Shown: positions 42,485 through 51,691, counted from the first letter of the stretch. The stretch: DNA of 64,000 nt from Streptomyces natalensis ATCC 27448 (GCF_000935125.1 NZ_JRKI01000009.1:248001-312000), one strand, 5' to 3'. A program made the numbers and translations. Notes: a model not told the origin generated them from the letters alone.

Positions 42485-42812
42485 ATGTCCCATTCCGTGG
42501 CTTTCCATCCGCGATGCGGTGAGTGCCGGTGCTGTGATCGGCACAGCATGGCAGGGGGTCGGGTGGTGGCGCGAATCACCTGGTGCGCCTCTGTCGCCCT
42601 CGTTTCCGGCCGGTAGATTCAAGGCTTCGTGAACTGGTCGGTAACCGGTCGGCGAGCCGATCGCCGGCCGGTCGCCGGGGGTCCGCCGCGGCCGGTCGCC
42701 GGTCGGGGTGGCCGATCGACGGCCGCCCGTCGGCCGATCAGTTCTGAAACTTGTTCTAGATTACCGCCAGCGGTTACGCTCCGGCGAAAGTCCAGCGAGA
42801 AGGGGGCCGAGC
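42485..42812. promoter_or_regulatory. 328-bp divergent promoter region with KstR-like box at 42745-42758
   Basis: TGAAACTTGTTCTA at 42745-42758 fits the TGAAACNNGTTCTA form shared with 51667 and with both att copies. It is 68 bp before the glycosyltransferase start and 261 bp from the TetR start, so it may serve autoregulation or the glycosyltransferase operon. Arg-rich frames through the rest of the gap look non-coding; GGTCGG/CCGGTCG short repeats occur at about 42635-42735. Confidence 0.55.
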
Positions 42813-44180
42813 GTGACCGCAGAGGCCGTCCAGGCAGCCGCGCCCCGCCCGGCAGAGGCCCCCTCGGCCCCTGTCCCTACGGGCGGCGACCGGCCCCTGA
42901 GCATTGCGATGCTCACCTACAAGGGGAACCCGTTCTGCGGCGGACAGGGCGTCTACGTACGGCATCTCTCGCGCGAGCTGGCACGGCTGGGCCACACCGT
43001 CGAGGTCATCGGCGCCCAGCCCTACCCCGTCCTCGACGAGGGGGTGACCCTGACCAAGCTGCCCAGCCTCGACCTCTACCGCCAGCCCGACCCGTTCCGG
43101 ACGCCGAAACGCGACGAATTCCGCGACTGGGTCGACGCCCTCGAAGTCAGCACGATGTGGACCGGCGGCTTCCCCGAGCCGCTCACCTTCTCGCTGCGCG
43201 CCCGGCGCCATCTCGCCGCCCGCCGCGGCCAGTTCGACGTCGTCCACGACAACCAGACCCTCGGCTACGGCCTGCTCGGCGGCCCCGGCGCGCTCGGCGC
43301 CCCGCTGGTGACCACCATCCACCACCCCATCACCGTCGACCGCCGCCTGGACCTGGCCGCCGCCACCGACTGGAAGCGCCGCGCCTCCGTCCGCCGCTGG
43401 TACGGCTTCACCCGGATGCAGAAGCGCGTCGCCCGCCGCCTGCCGTCCGTGCTGACCGTCTCCGGCTCCTCCCGCCAGGAGATCGTCGAGGACCTCGGCG
43501 TACGCCCCGACCGCATCCATGTCGTGCACATCGGTGCCGACACCGACCTCTTCTCGCCCGATCCCGCCGTCCCCGAGGTGCCGGGGCGGATCGTGACCAC
43601 CTCCAGCGCCGATGTCCCCCTCAAGGGCCTGATCCACCTGGTGGAGGCGCTCGCCAAGGTCCGCACCGAAAACCCCGACGCGCATCTGGTGGTCGTCGGC
43701 AAGCGCGCCGACGACGGGCCGGTCGCCGCCGCGATCGAACGGCTCGGACTGTCCGGCGCCATCGAGTTCGTCAAGGGCATCAGCGACGCCGAACTCGTCG
43801 ATCTCGTCCGCGGCGCCCAGATCGCCTGCGTCCCCTCCCTCTACGAGGGTTTCTCGCTGCCCGCCGCCGAGGCGATGGCCACCGGGACGCCGCTGCTGGC
43901 CACCACCGGCGGCGCCATCCCCGAGGTCGCCGGGCCCGACGGCGAGACCTGCCTGGCGGTGCCCCCGGGCGACGCCGGTGCGCTCGCCGCCGGACTGCTG
44001 CGCCTCCTGGGCGACGACACCCTCCGCCGCCGCCTCGGCGCGGCCGGCCGCGAACGTGTCCTGGCCCGCTTCACCTGGCGGCAGGCCGCCATCGGCACCG
44101 CCGAGCGCTACCGCGAGGCCCTCGCCCGCCAGGGCGGCAGTCAGCTCGGCTCGTCGTTGGCCGCCACCCGCCGTACGTAA
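42813..44180 (+). CDS. GT4-family glycosyltransferase
   Basis: This is a 455-aa protein. The N-terminal Rossmann part has LSIAMLTYKGNPFCGGQGVYVRHLSRELARLGHTVEVI (the GGQ/GGxGV acceptor-side loop of GT-B enzymes), and the C-terminal donor domain has PLKGLIHLVEALAKVRTENPDAHLVVVGK and IACVPSLYEGFSLPAAEAMATGTPLLATTGGAIPEV, the E-x7-E retaining GT4 signature. Donor and acceptor are unknown. GTG 42813 follows AGAAGGGGG. It heads a three-gene set with a methyltransferase and a toroid protein, suggesting a glycolipid, exopolysaccharide or terpenoid-linked product. Confidence 0.87.
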   Translation: MTAEAVQAAAPRPAEAPSAPVPTGGDRPLSIAMLTYKGNPFCGGQGVYVRHLSRELARLGHTVEVIGAQPYPVLDEGVTLTKLPSLDLYRQPDPFRTPKRDEFRDWVDALEVSTMWTGGFPEPLTFSLRARRHLAARRGQFDVVHDNQTLGYGLLGGPGALGAPLVTTIHHPITVDRRLDLAAATDWKRRASVRRWYGFTRMQKRVARRLPSVLTVSGSSRQEIVEDLGVRPDRIHVVHIGADTDLFSPDPAVPEVPGRIVTTSSADVPLKGLIHLVEALAKVRTENPDAHLVVVGKRADDGPVAAAIERLGLSGAIEFVKGISDAELVDLVRGAQIACVPSLYEGFSLPAAEAMATGTPLLATTGGAIPEVAGPDGETCLAVPPGDAGALAAGLLRLLGDDTLRRRLGAAGRERVLARFTWRQAAIGTAERYREALARQGGSQLGSSLAATRRT

Positions 44181-44295
44181 CACCCAGCCGAGCAGCCCAC
44201 CCCCGAGCCCCCGCCCGTCGCCCGACCTCCACCCCCAGAAGACGGCGCTCACGCGCCGACCGCCCATCTACCGCCGCCGTCGAAAGCAGAACGCT

Positions 44296-45216
44296 GTGCT
44301 GACCGTCGACTTTTCCCGTTTCCCGCTCGCCCCGGGCGACCGCGTACTCGACCTGGGCTGTGGCGCCGGCCGGCACGCCTTCGAGTGCTACCGGCGCGGC
44401 GCGCAGGTCGTCGCCCTCGACCAGAACGGCGAGGAGATCCGCGAGGTCGCCAAGTGGTTCGCCGCGATGAAGGAGGCCGGCGAGGCCCCGGCCGGTGCCT
44501 CGGCCACCGCCATGGAGGGCGATGCGCTGGCCCTGCCGTTCCCCGACGAGAGCTTCGACGTCGTGATCATCTCCGAGGTGATGGAGCACATCCCCGACGA
44601 CAAGGGCGTGCTCGCCGAGATGGTCCGCGTCCTGCGGCCCGGCGGCCGGATCGCGGTCACCGTTCCCCGCTACGGCCCCGAGAAGATCTGCTGGGCGCTC
44701 AGCGACGCCTACCACGAGGTCGAGGGTGGCCATATCCGCATCTACCGCGCCGACGAACTGCTCGGCAAGATGCGCGAGGCGGGTCTGGAACCGTACGGGA
44801 CCCACCATGCGCACGGGCTGCACAGTCCGTACTGGTGGCTCAAGTGCGCGTTCGGCGTGGACAACGACAAGGCGCTGGCGGTGAAGGCGTACCACAAGCT
44901 GCTGGTCTGGGACATCATGAAGAGGCCGCTGGCCACGCGGCTGGCCGAGCAGGCGCTCAACCCCGTCATCGGCAAGAGCTTCGTCGCCTACGCCACCAAA
45001 CCGCATCTTCCGGAGAATGCGGCCGCCGACGCGGCGAGCGAGCCCGCCGCCAAGACCCGTGAGCCCGCGGCCAAGCCCGCCACCGAGCGCGCTGCCAAGC
45101 CCGCTACCGAGCGCGCTGCCAAGCCCGCCGGCAAGACCTCCGCGAAGACCCCCGCCCAGCGCGCCGCCAAGTCGGCCGCCCCCTCCGCCAAGCGCGCCTC
45201 CGGGGCCGCCAAGTGA
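44296..45216 (+). CDS. class I SAM-dependent methyltransferase with Lys/Ala/Pro-rich histone-like tail
   Basis: This 306-aa protein has methyltransferase motifs VLDLGCGAGRHAFECYRRGAQVVALDQN (SAM-binding GxGxG), MEGDALALPFPDESFDVVIISEVMEHIPDD and VRVLRPGGRIAVTVPR in the first 160 residues. A family-specific region follows (HSPYWWLKCAFGVDN). The last ~65 residues are low complexity, with AAKPATERAAKPATERAAKP-like repeats as in histone H1 or HU-type tails. The tail may bind polyanion or be neutral expansion. GTG 44296 starts the domain directly. It overlaps the next gene as GTGA. Confidence 0.82.
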   Translation: MLTVDFSRFPLAPGDRVLDLGCGAGRHAFECYRRGAQVVALDQNGEEIREVAKWFAAMKEAGEAPAGASATAMEGDALALPFPDESFDVVIISEVMEHIPDDKGVLAEMVRVLRPGGRIAVTVPRYGPEKICWALSDAYHEVEGGHIRIYRADELLGKMREAGLEPYGTHHAHGLHSPYWWLKCAFGVDNDKALAVKAYHKLLVWDIMKRPLATRLAEQALNPVIGKSFVAYATKPHLPENAAADAASEPAAKTREPAAKPATERAAKPATERAAKPAGKTSAKTPAQRAAKSAAPSAKRASGAAK

Positions 45217-46283
45217 CGAGTCCCGGGCGTACCGAACGGCTGGTGCTGCCGGGGGTGCTCACCGCCGAACAGGCGGCGCGCACGGTCGCCGGCATCCTGG
45301 CGACCCAGCGCGAGGACGGCGCGATCCCCTGGTTCCGCGGACACCACCTCGACCCGTGGGACCACACCGAGGCCGCCATGGCCCTGGATGCGGCCGGCGA
45401 ACACGAGCGCGCCGAGGCGGCGTACGACTGGCTGGTGCGGCACCAGAACCCCGACGGTTCCTGGTACGCCGCCTACGCCGACGGCGACGCCGAGGCGCCC
45501 ACCGACCGCGGCCGGGAGACCAACTTCTGCGCCTATATCGCCGTCGGCGTCTGGCACCACTACCTGTCCACCGGCGACGAGACCTTCCTCGACCGGATGT
45601 GGCCCGCCGTCCACGCGGCCATCGCCTTCGTCCTGGAACTCCAGCAGCCCGGCGGCGAGATCGGCTGGAAGCGCGAGGACGACGGCACCCCTGTCACCGA
45701 CGCGCTGCTGACCGGCTCCTCCTCCGTCTACCAGGCGCTGCGCTGCGCCCTGGCCCTCGCCGAGCAGCGCGAGGAGCCCCAGCCCGACTGGGAACTGGCG
45801 CTCGGCCGCCTGGGCCATGCGATACGCCGCCACCCCGAACGCTTCCTGGACAAGTCCCGCTACTCCATGGACTGGTACTACCCGGTCCTGGGCGGCGCGG
45901 TCCGCGGCGAGGCGGCCGAGGCGCGGATCGACGCCGAATGGGAGCACTTCGTGGTGCCCGGCCTGGGCGTGCGCTGCGTCCTGCCCAACCCCTGGGTCAC
46001 CGGCGGCGAGAGCGCCGAACTGGCGCTCGCGCTGTGGGCGATGGGGGAGTCCGAGCGGGCCGTGCAGATCCTCAAGTGGATCCGGCATCTGCGCGCCGAG
46101 GACGGCATGTACTGGACCGGCTATGTCTTCGAGGACGAGGCGATCTGGCCCCGGGAACTCACCTCCTGGACGGCCGGTTCGGTGCTGCTCGCGGTGGCCG
46201 CACTGGGCGGGGACGAGGCGACCACCATGGTGTTCGGCGGCGAACAGCTGCCGACGGGGCTCGACCCGGACTGCTGCCGGTAG
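45213..46283 (+). CDS. cytosolic alpha/alpha-toroid protein (prenyltransferase/glycosidase-like)
   Basis: This 356-aa protein has repeated helical pairs with Trp/Asp-rich turns: GAIPWFRGHHLDPWDHTEAAMALDAAG, AYDWLVRHQNPDGSWYAAYADGD, RETNFCAYIAVGVWHHYLSTGDETFLDRMWPAVHAAIAFVLELQQP and TGGESAELALALWAMGE. This is an (alpha/alpha)6 toroid as in squalene cyclase or family-15-type glycosidases. Such proteins are often annotated 'prenyltransferase'. The DPWDHTE and DGSWYAAY motifs could be catalytic, but no DxDD cyclase motif is visible. There is no signal peptide. GTG 45213 overlaps the methyltransferase stop. It likely acts on the same product as its two partners. Confidence 0.75.
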   Translation: MTSPGRTERLVLPGVLTAEQAARTVAGILATQREDGAIPWFRGHHLDPWDHTEAAMALDAAGEHERAEAAYDWLVRHQNPDGSWYAAYADGDAEAPTDRGRETNFCAYIAVGVWHHYLSTGDETFLDRMWPAVHAAIAFVLELQQPGGEIGWKREDDGTPVTDALLTGSSSVYQALRCALALAEQREEPQPDWELALGRLGHAIRRHPERFLDKSRYSMDWYYPVLGGAVRGEAAEARIDAEWEHFVVPGLGVRCVLPNPWVTGGESAELALALWAMGESERAVQILKWIRHLRAEDGMYWTGYVFEDEAIWPRELTSWTAGSVLLAVAALGGDEATTMVFGGEQLPTGLDPDCCR

Positions 46284-46374
46284 GCGCGGCGGCATCAGCG
46301 GCACGGCATCAGCGGCCCCGGCGCGCCGTCAAATAGGACGCCCCGGGTCCGCGATGCGCACTACCGTGCGGCAC

Positions 46375-47178
46375 ATGACTCTTCAGGGATCCCTCACCCA
46401 CGAGGAATACTGCGCCCAACTCCTCGACGAGACCGCCGAGTTCCGCAAGATCGTGCGCAGCGCCGATCTCTCGGCGACCGTGCCCACCTGCCCCGACTGG
46501 ACGCTCGCCGATCTCGCCCGGCATGTCGGAGGCGCGCATCGCTGGGTCGGCACGCTCGTCGCCACCCGCGCCTTTGAGAACGTCGACCGTGCGGACGTCC
46601 CCGAGGCCGCCGGGCCCGAGGGCGAGGACGCCGCGGCGCTGGACGCCTGGCTGGCGGCGGGCGTCGAACAGACCGTGGCCGCGCTGCGGGAAGCCGGGCC
46701 CGATACCAAGGTGTGGAGCTGGACGACGGCCCACGACGCGGGGTTCTGGGCCCGCCGGATGGTCCATGAGACGGCCATCCACCGCGCCGATGCCGCGCTG
46801 ACCGCCGGCGTCCCGTTCGACCTCCCGGCGCCGGTCGCCGCCGACTGTCTGGAGGAGTGGCTCCAGATCGGCGAGCTGCCGATGGTGGTGGCCCGTTTCG
46901 CCGAACGCGGGCGCACGGCGTTCGGCCCCGGCCGGACGCTCCACATCCACGCCACCGACGCCCCGCCCGAGCTGAACGCCGAATGGCTGCTCGACCTCAC
47001 GGGGGAGGCGCCCACCCACCGCCGCACCCACGAGAAGGCCGCGGTCGCGCTGCGCGGCGGCCTCACCGATGCGCTCCTGGTCCTCTACCGCAGGCTGCCC
47101 GCCGACAGCGACCGGGTCGAGGTGCTGGGCGAGCGCGAGGTGCTCGACCAGTGGCTGGAGTGGGCGTCCTTCGGGTGA
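46375..47178 (+). CDS. maleylpyruvate isomerase-type (DinB-fold, TIGR03083) protein
   Basis: This 267-aa protein shows the actinobacterial mycothiol-dependent maleylpyruvate isomerase pattern: VPTCPDWTLADLARHVGGAHRWVG (first His of the metal site), WSWTTAHDAGFWARRMVHETAIHRADAALTAG (HExxxHRxDA, the two remaining His and Glu), and a C-terminal SCP2-like domain (TLHIHATDAPPELNAEWLLDL). It would use mycothiol or a similar thiol and a bound metal; the substrate is unknown. ATG 46375 fits family starts. It stands convergent with the LLM oxidoreductase gene. Confidence 0.83.
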   Translation: MTLQGSLTHEEYCAQLLDETAEFRKIVRSADLSATVPTCPDWTLADLARHVGGAHRWVGTLVATRAFENVDRADVPEAAGPEGEDAAALDAWLAAGVEQTVAALREAGPDTKVWSWTTAHDAGFWARRMVHETAIHRADAALTAGVPFDLPAPVAADCLEEWLQIGELPMVVARFAERGRTAFGPGRTLHIHATDAPPELNAEWLLDLTGEAPTHRRTHEKAAVALRGGLTDALLVLYRRLPADSDRVEVLGEREVLDQWLEWASFG

Positions 47179-47192
47179 GCGGCCGGCCGGGC

Positions 47193-48203
47193 TCAGGAGT
47201 TCAGCTCGGCCAGCACCCGTAGCGTGTGCGGGTCCGGCGCCGTCACCAGGAGGTCGGTGACCGGGCCCGTACGCCACAACTCCAGCCGCTCGGCGATCCG
47301 TTCGCGCGGGCCGACCAGTGAGATCTCGTCGGCGAAGGCGTCCGGTACGGCCAGCACCGCCTCCTCCTTGCGGCCCTGGAGGAAGAGGTCCTGGATCCGC
47401 CGCGCCTCCGCCTCGTATCCCATCCGCGCCATCAGATCGGCGTGGAAGTTCTTTGCCGCATGGCCCATCCCGCCGATGTAGAAGCCGAGCATCGCCTTGA
47501 CGGGCAGCAGCCCCTCGGCGACGTCGTCGCAGAGCACGGCGCGCGCCATGGGGGCGATGAGGAAGCCGTCGGGCGCGTCGGCCAGCGACGTCGCATGGAC
47601 GTCGGTGCGCTGCGGCGACCAGTAGAGCGGCAGCCAGCCGTCCGCGATCCGGGTGGTCTGCGCGATGTTCTTGGGGCCCTCCGCGCCCAGCAGGACAGGC
47701 AGATCGGCGCGCAGCGGGTGGGTGATGGACCTGAGCGGTTTGCCCAGGCCGGTTCCGTCCGGGCCGCGGTAGGGGTGCGGATGGAAGAGCCCGTCCGCCG
47801 CCACCGGGCCCGCGCGGCGCAGGACCTGGCGGATCACGTCCACGTACTCGCGGGTGGCGGTCAGCGGGCTCTTGGGAAACGGCCGCCCGTACCACCCCTC
47901 GACGACCTGCGGCCCGGACAGCCCCAGGCCCAGCAGCATCCGGCCGCCGGAGAGATGGTCCAGCGTCAGCGCCTGCATGGCGGTGGCGGTGGGCGTACGG
48001 GCGGCCATCTGTGCGATGCCGGTGCCGAGTCCGATCCGGGAGGTGTGCGCGGCGATCCAGGTCAGTGCGGTGAAGGCGTCCGAGCCCCAGGCTTCCGCGG
48101 TCCACACCGAGTCATAGCCGAGCCGCTCGGCCTCGCGGGCGAGTTCGAGATGCCGGGGGTCGGGGCCGCGGCCCCAGTAGCCCAGCGCCAGACCGAGTCG
48201 CAT
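47193..48203 (-). CDS. LLM-class F420-dependent oxidoreductase
   Basis: This 336-aa TIM-barrel protein of the luciferase-like monooxygenase family begins LGLALGYWGRGPDPRHLELAREAERLGYDSVWTAEAWGSDAFTALTWIAAHTSRIGLGTGI. It continues with MQALTLDHLSGGRMLLGLGLSGPQVVEGWYGRPF and ADLPVLLGAEGPKNIAQTTRIADGWLPLYWSP. These are typical of F420-using actinobacterial members that resemble the Rv0132c/Rv0953c type. The substrate is unknown. ATG 48203 begins at the first barrel strand. Confidence 0.85.
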   Translation of the reverse strand: MRLGLALGYWGRGPDPRHLELAREAERLGYDSVWTAEAWGSDAFTALTWIAAHTSRIGLGTGIAQMAARTPTATAMQALTLDHLSGGRMLLGLGLSGPQVVEGWYGRPFPKSPLTATREYVDVIRQVLRRAGPVAADGLFHPHPYRGPDGTGLGKPLRSITHPLRADLPVLLGAEGPKNIAQTTRIADGWLPLYWSPQRTDVHATSLADAPDGFLIAPMARAVLCDDVAEGLLPVKAMLGFYIGGMGHAAKNFHADLMARMGYEAEARRIQDLFLQGRKEEAVLAVPDAFADEISLVGPRERIAERLELWRTGPVTDLLVTAPDPHTLRVLAELNS

Positions 48204-48393
48204 ACCGCCGCCCCTCTCTCCCGTTCCTGACACTGCGTCAGAAAGTGGAGTGCCCGGCGAACTGTACGACCGCGTCCCGGACATGGCAACGCACGGGCAC
48301 CGGCACGGCGACGGCCCCCCGCCCGCGAGGGGCGAGGGGCCGGGGAAAGGACCGCTGTGCGTCCGGCGTGCGTCCGGCGCCGGTGCGAGGCCG

Positions 48394-49293
48394 TCAGCCG
48401 CGCTGGATGCCGGTGGTGTCCTGGAGGACGCCGCGCCGGCCGTCCTGGGTCTGCGCGATCAGGGCCTGGCCGCGCTGCTCGACCGCGAGGTACCAGGTGC
48501 CGGGCGCGAGTTCGGCGATCGGCGCCGCGGCACCGTCCTCACCGTAGAGCGGACGGGCGACGGGCACCGCGAACCAGAACGGCGCGAAGTCGGACGGAGT
48601 CCCGGCCGCCGGGGTGGCACCCGCCGGGGCGGCCTGGGCCGCCTGCGGCGCCGCGCCCTGCGCACCGCCCGCCGTCGCATCGGCCGGCTGCTGCTGGCCG
48701 TAGGGCTGGCCGGCCTGCGGCTGACCGGGCTGCTGGCCGCCCGGGTAGCCGTAGCCACCGGCCTGGGGCTGCTGCTGGGCGCCGGGGTAGCCGTAGCCGG
48801 GGTTGGGGTTCACACCGTACGGCGACGGGCCGCCGGCCGGCTTGTCCGAGATCAGCGCGGCGTTCAGCGCGGGCACCAGCGGGCCGGCGACCGCGGCGCC
48901 GGCCAGGACCAGGGCGGCGATCAGGCCGACGATGATGCCGGGACCGGCGCTCGTGATGTCGACGATGGTCCAGAACGCCGTCCACGCCGCGAAGATGGTC
49001 AGGCCGACACCGAACTGGCCGAGGTCGAGACCGCCGACCTTGCGCTGCTGCGGCAGCGCACGATTGATGACGATGATCGCCGCGCCGATCACCCCCGCCA
49101 TGTAGATGCTCATCACGGTACCCAGCATGTGCCAGGCGTTGAAGCTGGAGGAGGCCACCGCGTCCTGGCAGACCTTGGCATACGGGCCGGAGCAGTCCGG
49201 GCCACTGACGAAATTGAGGAACGAGGCGATGAACAGCAACACCGCTGCTCCGATCACCACGCCGTCGCCTCGAGTGAGGGAGCGGATGTTCAC
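48394..49293 (-). CDS. DUF5336-type membrane protein with Gln/Pro/Gly-rich cytoplasmic region
   Basis: This is a 299-aa protein. Four hydrophobic segments (DGVVIGAAVLLFIASFLNFVSG; MLGTVMSIYMAGVIGAAIIVI; FGVGLTIFAAWTAFWTIVDI; GIIVGLIAALVLAGAAVAGPL) include a loop with a cysteine pair (PDCSGPYAKVCQ). A low-complexity region of YGYPG/QQPGQPQ repeats follows, then a folded tail FAPFWFAVPVARPLYGEDG, APIAELAPGTWYLAVEQRGQALIAQTQDGRRGVLQDTTGIQ. The tail resembles a small beta domain seen in Streptomyces proteins of this type. The function is not known. ATG 49293; the 211-bp gap upstream holds short CCGTACGG-type inverted repeats at about 49425-49495. Confidence 0.75.
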   Translation of the reverse strand: MNIRSLTRGDGVVIGAAVLLFIASFLNFVSGPDCSGPYAKVCQDAVASSSFNAWHMLGTVMSIYMAGVIGAAIIVINRALPQQRKVGGLDLGQFGVGLTIFAAWTAFWTIVDITSAGPGIIVGLIAALVLAGAAVAGPLVPALNAALISDKPAGGPSPYGVNPNPGYGYPGAQQQPQAGGYGYPGGQQPGQPQAGQPYGQQQPADATAGGAQGAAPQAAQAAPAGATPAAGTPSDFAPFWFAVPVARPLYGEDGAAAPIAELAPGTWYLAVEQRGQALIAQTQDGRRGVLQDTTGIQRG

Positions 49294-49504
49294 GTAAGGG
49301 TCCTTTGTCTTTTTCGTGGGTCTGGTCGACGCTGTCGCTGGCGCGCACGGTACGAGGCACGGCAGGGCCCCATCGTAAAGGGGAACCCGTCGCCGAATCC
49401 GCCGGGCCGTCTTCTTGGTATCGGTTCCCGTACGGAATGCCGTATCGCCCGCCGTAACGGATGCCGTACGGATGGCGTACCGCGCCGGGCATCGCCACGA
49501 CCGG

Positions 49505-50446
49505 TCAGCTCGTCAGGAAGTCCGTAATGCCCTCGGAGATCCCGCGCGCCGCGTTTTGCCGCCATGCGGCATCGGTCAAATGCGCCGCATCCTTCGGATC
49601 GCGCATATTGCCGCATTCGATGAACACCTTCGGCACCGTGGAGAGGTTGAGGCCGCCGAGATCGGAGCGTACGTCAAGACCCGTACCGCCGCCGATGTAA
49701 TTGGACGGCGCGCTTCCGGTGACCGCCACGAACCGCCCGGCCACCCGCTCCCCCAACTGGCGCGAGGGCGCGACGATCGCGGAGGTGTCGGCCGCACCGG
49801 CCGTCACGCGCGCGGGCAGGATGACGTGGAAGCCGCGGTTCCCGACCGCCGAACCGTCCGCGTGGATGGAGATCGCGGCATCGGCATGCGCCTTGTTACC
49901 GGCGGCCGCGCGCTCGTCCACACACGGGCCGAACGGGCGGTCGCCGTCCTGGGTGAAGACGACCTTGGCGCCCTGGTGCTGAAGGATCGTACGGGCCCGG
50001 CGCGCGACGTCCAGGGTGAACGACGCCTCGGCGTATCCGGCGTCGGTGGAGGTGCCGGTGGTGTCGCACTCCTTGCGCTCGTTGCCGATGTTCACCAGCC
50101 GGGCGATCTCCCGGACATGATTGTGGTTGCGCGTGTTGTGCCCGGGGTCGATCAGTACGGTCTTCCCCTTGAGGCTGCCGTGCGGGTTCCCCTTGCCGGA
50201 GTGCGCACCGGATCCGCTGTCCTGGGAGCCGTCCCCCTTGCCGTCCTTCTTGTCCGGACGGTTGCCGTCGCCCGCGGACGCGCTCGGTGCGGGGTGCGCG
50301 GCCCCCGGTGGCGCTCCGCCGCCGCCTCTCAGCGACCGGAGCACCAGATAGCCCGCGCCGGCGGCCACCAGGACGGCGGCCAGGACGACGAGGACGATGG
50401 CGCCGCGCGGGCGGCGGGGCGGGGGGAAGGTACTGCCGTTCGACAC
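49505..50446 (-). CDS. exported N-acetylmuramoyl-L-alanine amidase (Amidase_3)
   Basis: This 313-aa protein has a short cytosolic start, one membrane/signal helix (AIVLVVLAAVLVAAGAGYLVLRSL) and a Gly/Ser/Lys-rich linker. A zinc amidase domain follows: KTVLIDPGHNTRNHNHVREI (first His), a mid-domain SFTLDVARRARTILQHQGAKVVFTQDGD (Glu replaced by the family's region), ADAAISIHADGS (third ligand His) and VPKVFIECGNMRDPKDA (catalytic Glu). It cleaves the amide between MurNAc and L-Ala in peptidoglycan. GTG 50446 is the most likely start. Confidence 0.85.
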   Translation of the reverse strand: MSNGSTFPPPRRPRGAIVLVVLAAVLVAAGAGYLVLRSLRGGGGAPPGAAHPAPSASAGDGNRPDKKDGKGDGSQDSGSGAHSGKGNPHGSLKGKTVLIDPGHNTRNHNHVREIARLVNIGNERKECDTTGTSTDAGYAEASFTLDVARRARTILQHQGAKVVFTQDGDRPFGPCVDERAAAGNKAHADAAISIHADGSAVGNRGFHVILPARVTAGAADTSAIVAPSRQLGERVAGRFVAVTGSAPSNYIGGGTGLDVRSDLGGLNLSTVPKVFIECGNMRDPKDAAHLTDAAWRQNAARGISEGITDFLTS

Positions 50447-50517
50447 GTCCGCGATCGTAGCCCGCGCCGCCCGGGTCGCCCGTCCGGCCTGTTCGGACGG
50501 GCGACCCGGGTCGGGTG

Positions 50518-51177
50518 TCAGATGCCGGACCCGGTGCGCCGCAGGACGTGCAGCGAACCGTGCACCGCGACCTCGGTGAAGGCGCCGGACTCCAGCGCCC
50601 GGCGGTAGATGCGGTACGGCGCCTGGCCGCCGTCCGCCGGGTCCGCGAAGACGTCGTGGATGACCAGCAGGCCCCCGGGCGCGAGATGCGGCGCCCAGCC
50701 CTCGTAGTCGGCGGTGGCGTGCTCGTCGGTGTGCCCGCCGTCGATGAACACCAGCCCCACCGGCGCACCCCAGACGGCCGCGGCCTGCGGGGACCTGCCC
50801 ACCAGGGCGATCACCTGCTCCTCCAGGCCGGCGGCGTGCAGGGTCCGGCGGAAGGTGGGCAGCGTGTCCATCCGGCCGACCTCCGGGTCGACGACCGTCG
50901 GGTCGTGATACTCCCAGCCCGGCTGCTGCTCCTCGCTGCCCCGGTGGTGGTCGACGGTGACGGCCATCACGCCCGCGGCCCGCGCGGCGTCCGCCAGCAG
51001 GATCGTGGACCGGCCGCAGTAGGTGCCGACCTCCAGCAGCGGCAGCCCGAGCGCCGCCGCCTCGACCGCGGCGGCGTGGAGGGCGAGCCCCTCGTCCACG
51101 GGCATGAAGCCCTTCGCCGCCTCGAACGCGGCGAGAATCTCCGGCTGCGGAGCTGTCGGAGCCGTGGGAGCGGCCAT
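50518..51177 (-). CDS. class I SAM-dependent methyltransferase (CmcI/Methyltransf_24-like)
   Basis: This 219-aa protein contains LPLLEVGTYCGRSTILLADAARAAGVMAVTVDHHRGSEEQQPGWEYHDP (SAM-binding strand and acidic loop), VGLVFIDGGHTDEHATADYEGWAPHLAPGGLLVIHDVF (metal-binding type DGxHxxxxxxxD motif), and GQAPYRIYRRALESG. This is the Methyltransf_24 pattern of O-methyltransferases related to CmcI. The acceptor is unknown. ATG 51177 has AGGAGG 9 nt upstream, which decides against the longer open frame beginning at 51333. Confidence 0.85.
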   Translation of the reverse strand: MAAPTAPTAPQPEILAAFEAAKGFMPVDEGLALHAAAVEAAALGLPLLEVGTYCGRSTILLADAARAAGVMAVTVDHHRGSEEQQPGWEYHDPTVVDPEVGRMDTLPTFRRTLHAAGLEEQVIALVGRSPQAAAVWGAPVGLVFIDGGHTDEHATADYEGWAPHLAPGGLLVIHDVFADPADGGQAPYRIYRRALESGAFTEVAVHGSLHVLRRTGSGI

Positions 51178-51691
51178 GGGCTTCCTCCTGGTGTGCGGTC
51201 GGGGCCGGGTCCGGCTCATGCTGCCGTACGGGGCGCGGCGGGCGACGTGCGGGGCGGGCTGCCTGACGTGCGGGGGGGCGACGGGGGCGCGATATCCGCT
51301 CGGCCGCCCCGTCCGGCGCTGTATCGGCTCCAAGCCTCACATCTCCGGAATCACATCTTCCGATTCTGGATATGCACTTCGCGGTTCGCTTTTCTTCGTC
51401 GTCGACTTGCCCGCTTGCCTGATTGCCCGATTCCCCGCAAGTCCGAATGCGGAAATTCCGCACCGGCTGCGGCAGTGGAGGCACATGGGACAACCGGCGA
51501 CAACCGGCGACGGAAATTCATCAAACCGTTTCCTTTTCGGATCCGGACCGTTTCCCGTCAAATGGTGCTCCGGCTGCTGAAAGGCGCCGAGCGCACGCCC
51601 GGTCCGCAGACGGCGGCGGCGCGCACCGGGGCCCACCCTCCCCGGGTGCCTGACCTTCCGTCAGATTGAAACGTGTTCTACCCTGCCCCGC
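51178..51691. promoter_or_regulatory. 514-bp divergent intergenic region with KstR-like box at 51667-51680
   Basis: TGAAACGTGTTCTA (51667-51680) lies 11 bp before the acyl-CoA dehydrogenase ATG, so repressor binding would block transcription or initiation directly. The stretch 51330-51560 is noticeably AT-richer than its surroundings and has a small direct repeat (GACAACCGGC, 51490-51509). No gene is recognised in it. Confidence 0.6.

Noticed and set aside
45060..45216. Separate histone-like small gene
   Set aside because: The Lys/Ala-rich stretch is in frame with the methyltransferase, has no own start or ribosome-binding site, and runs into the next gene's GTGA overlap.
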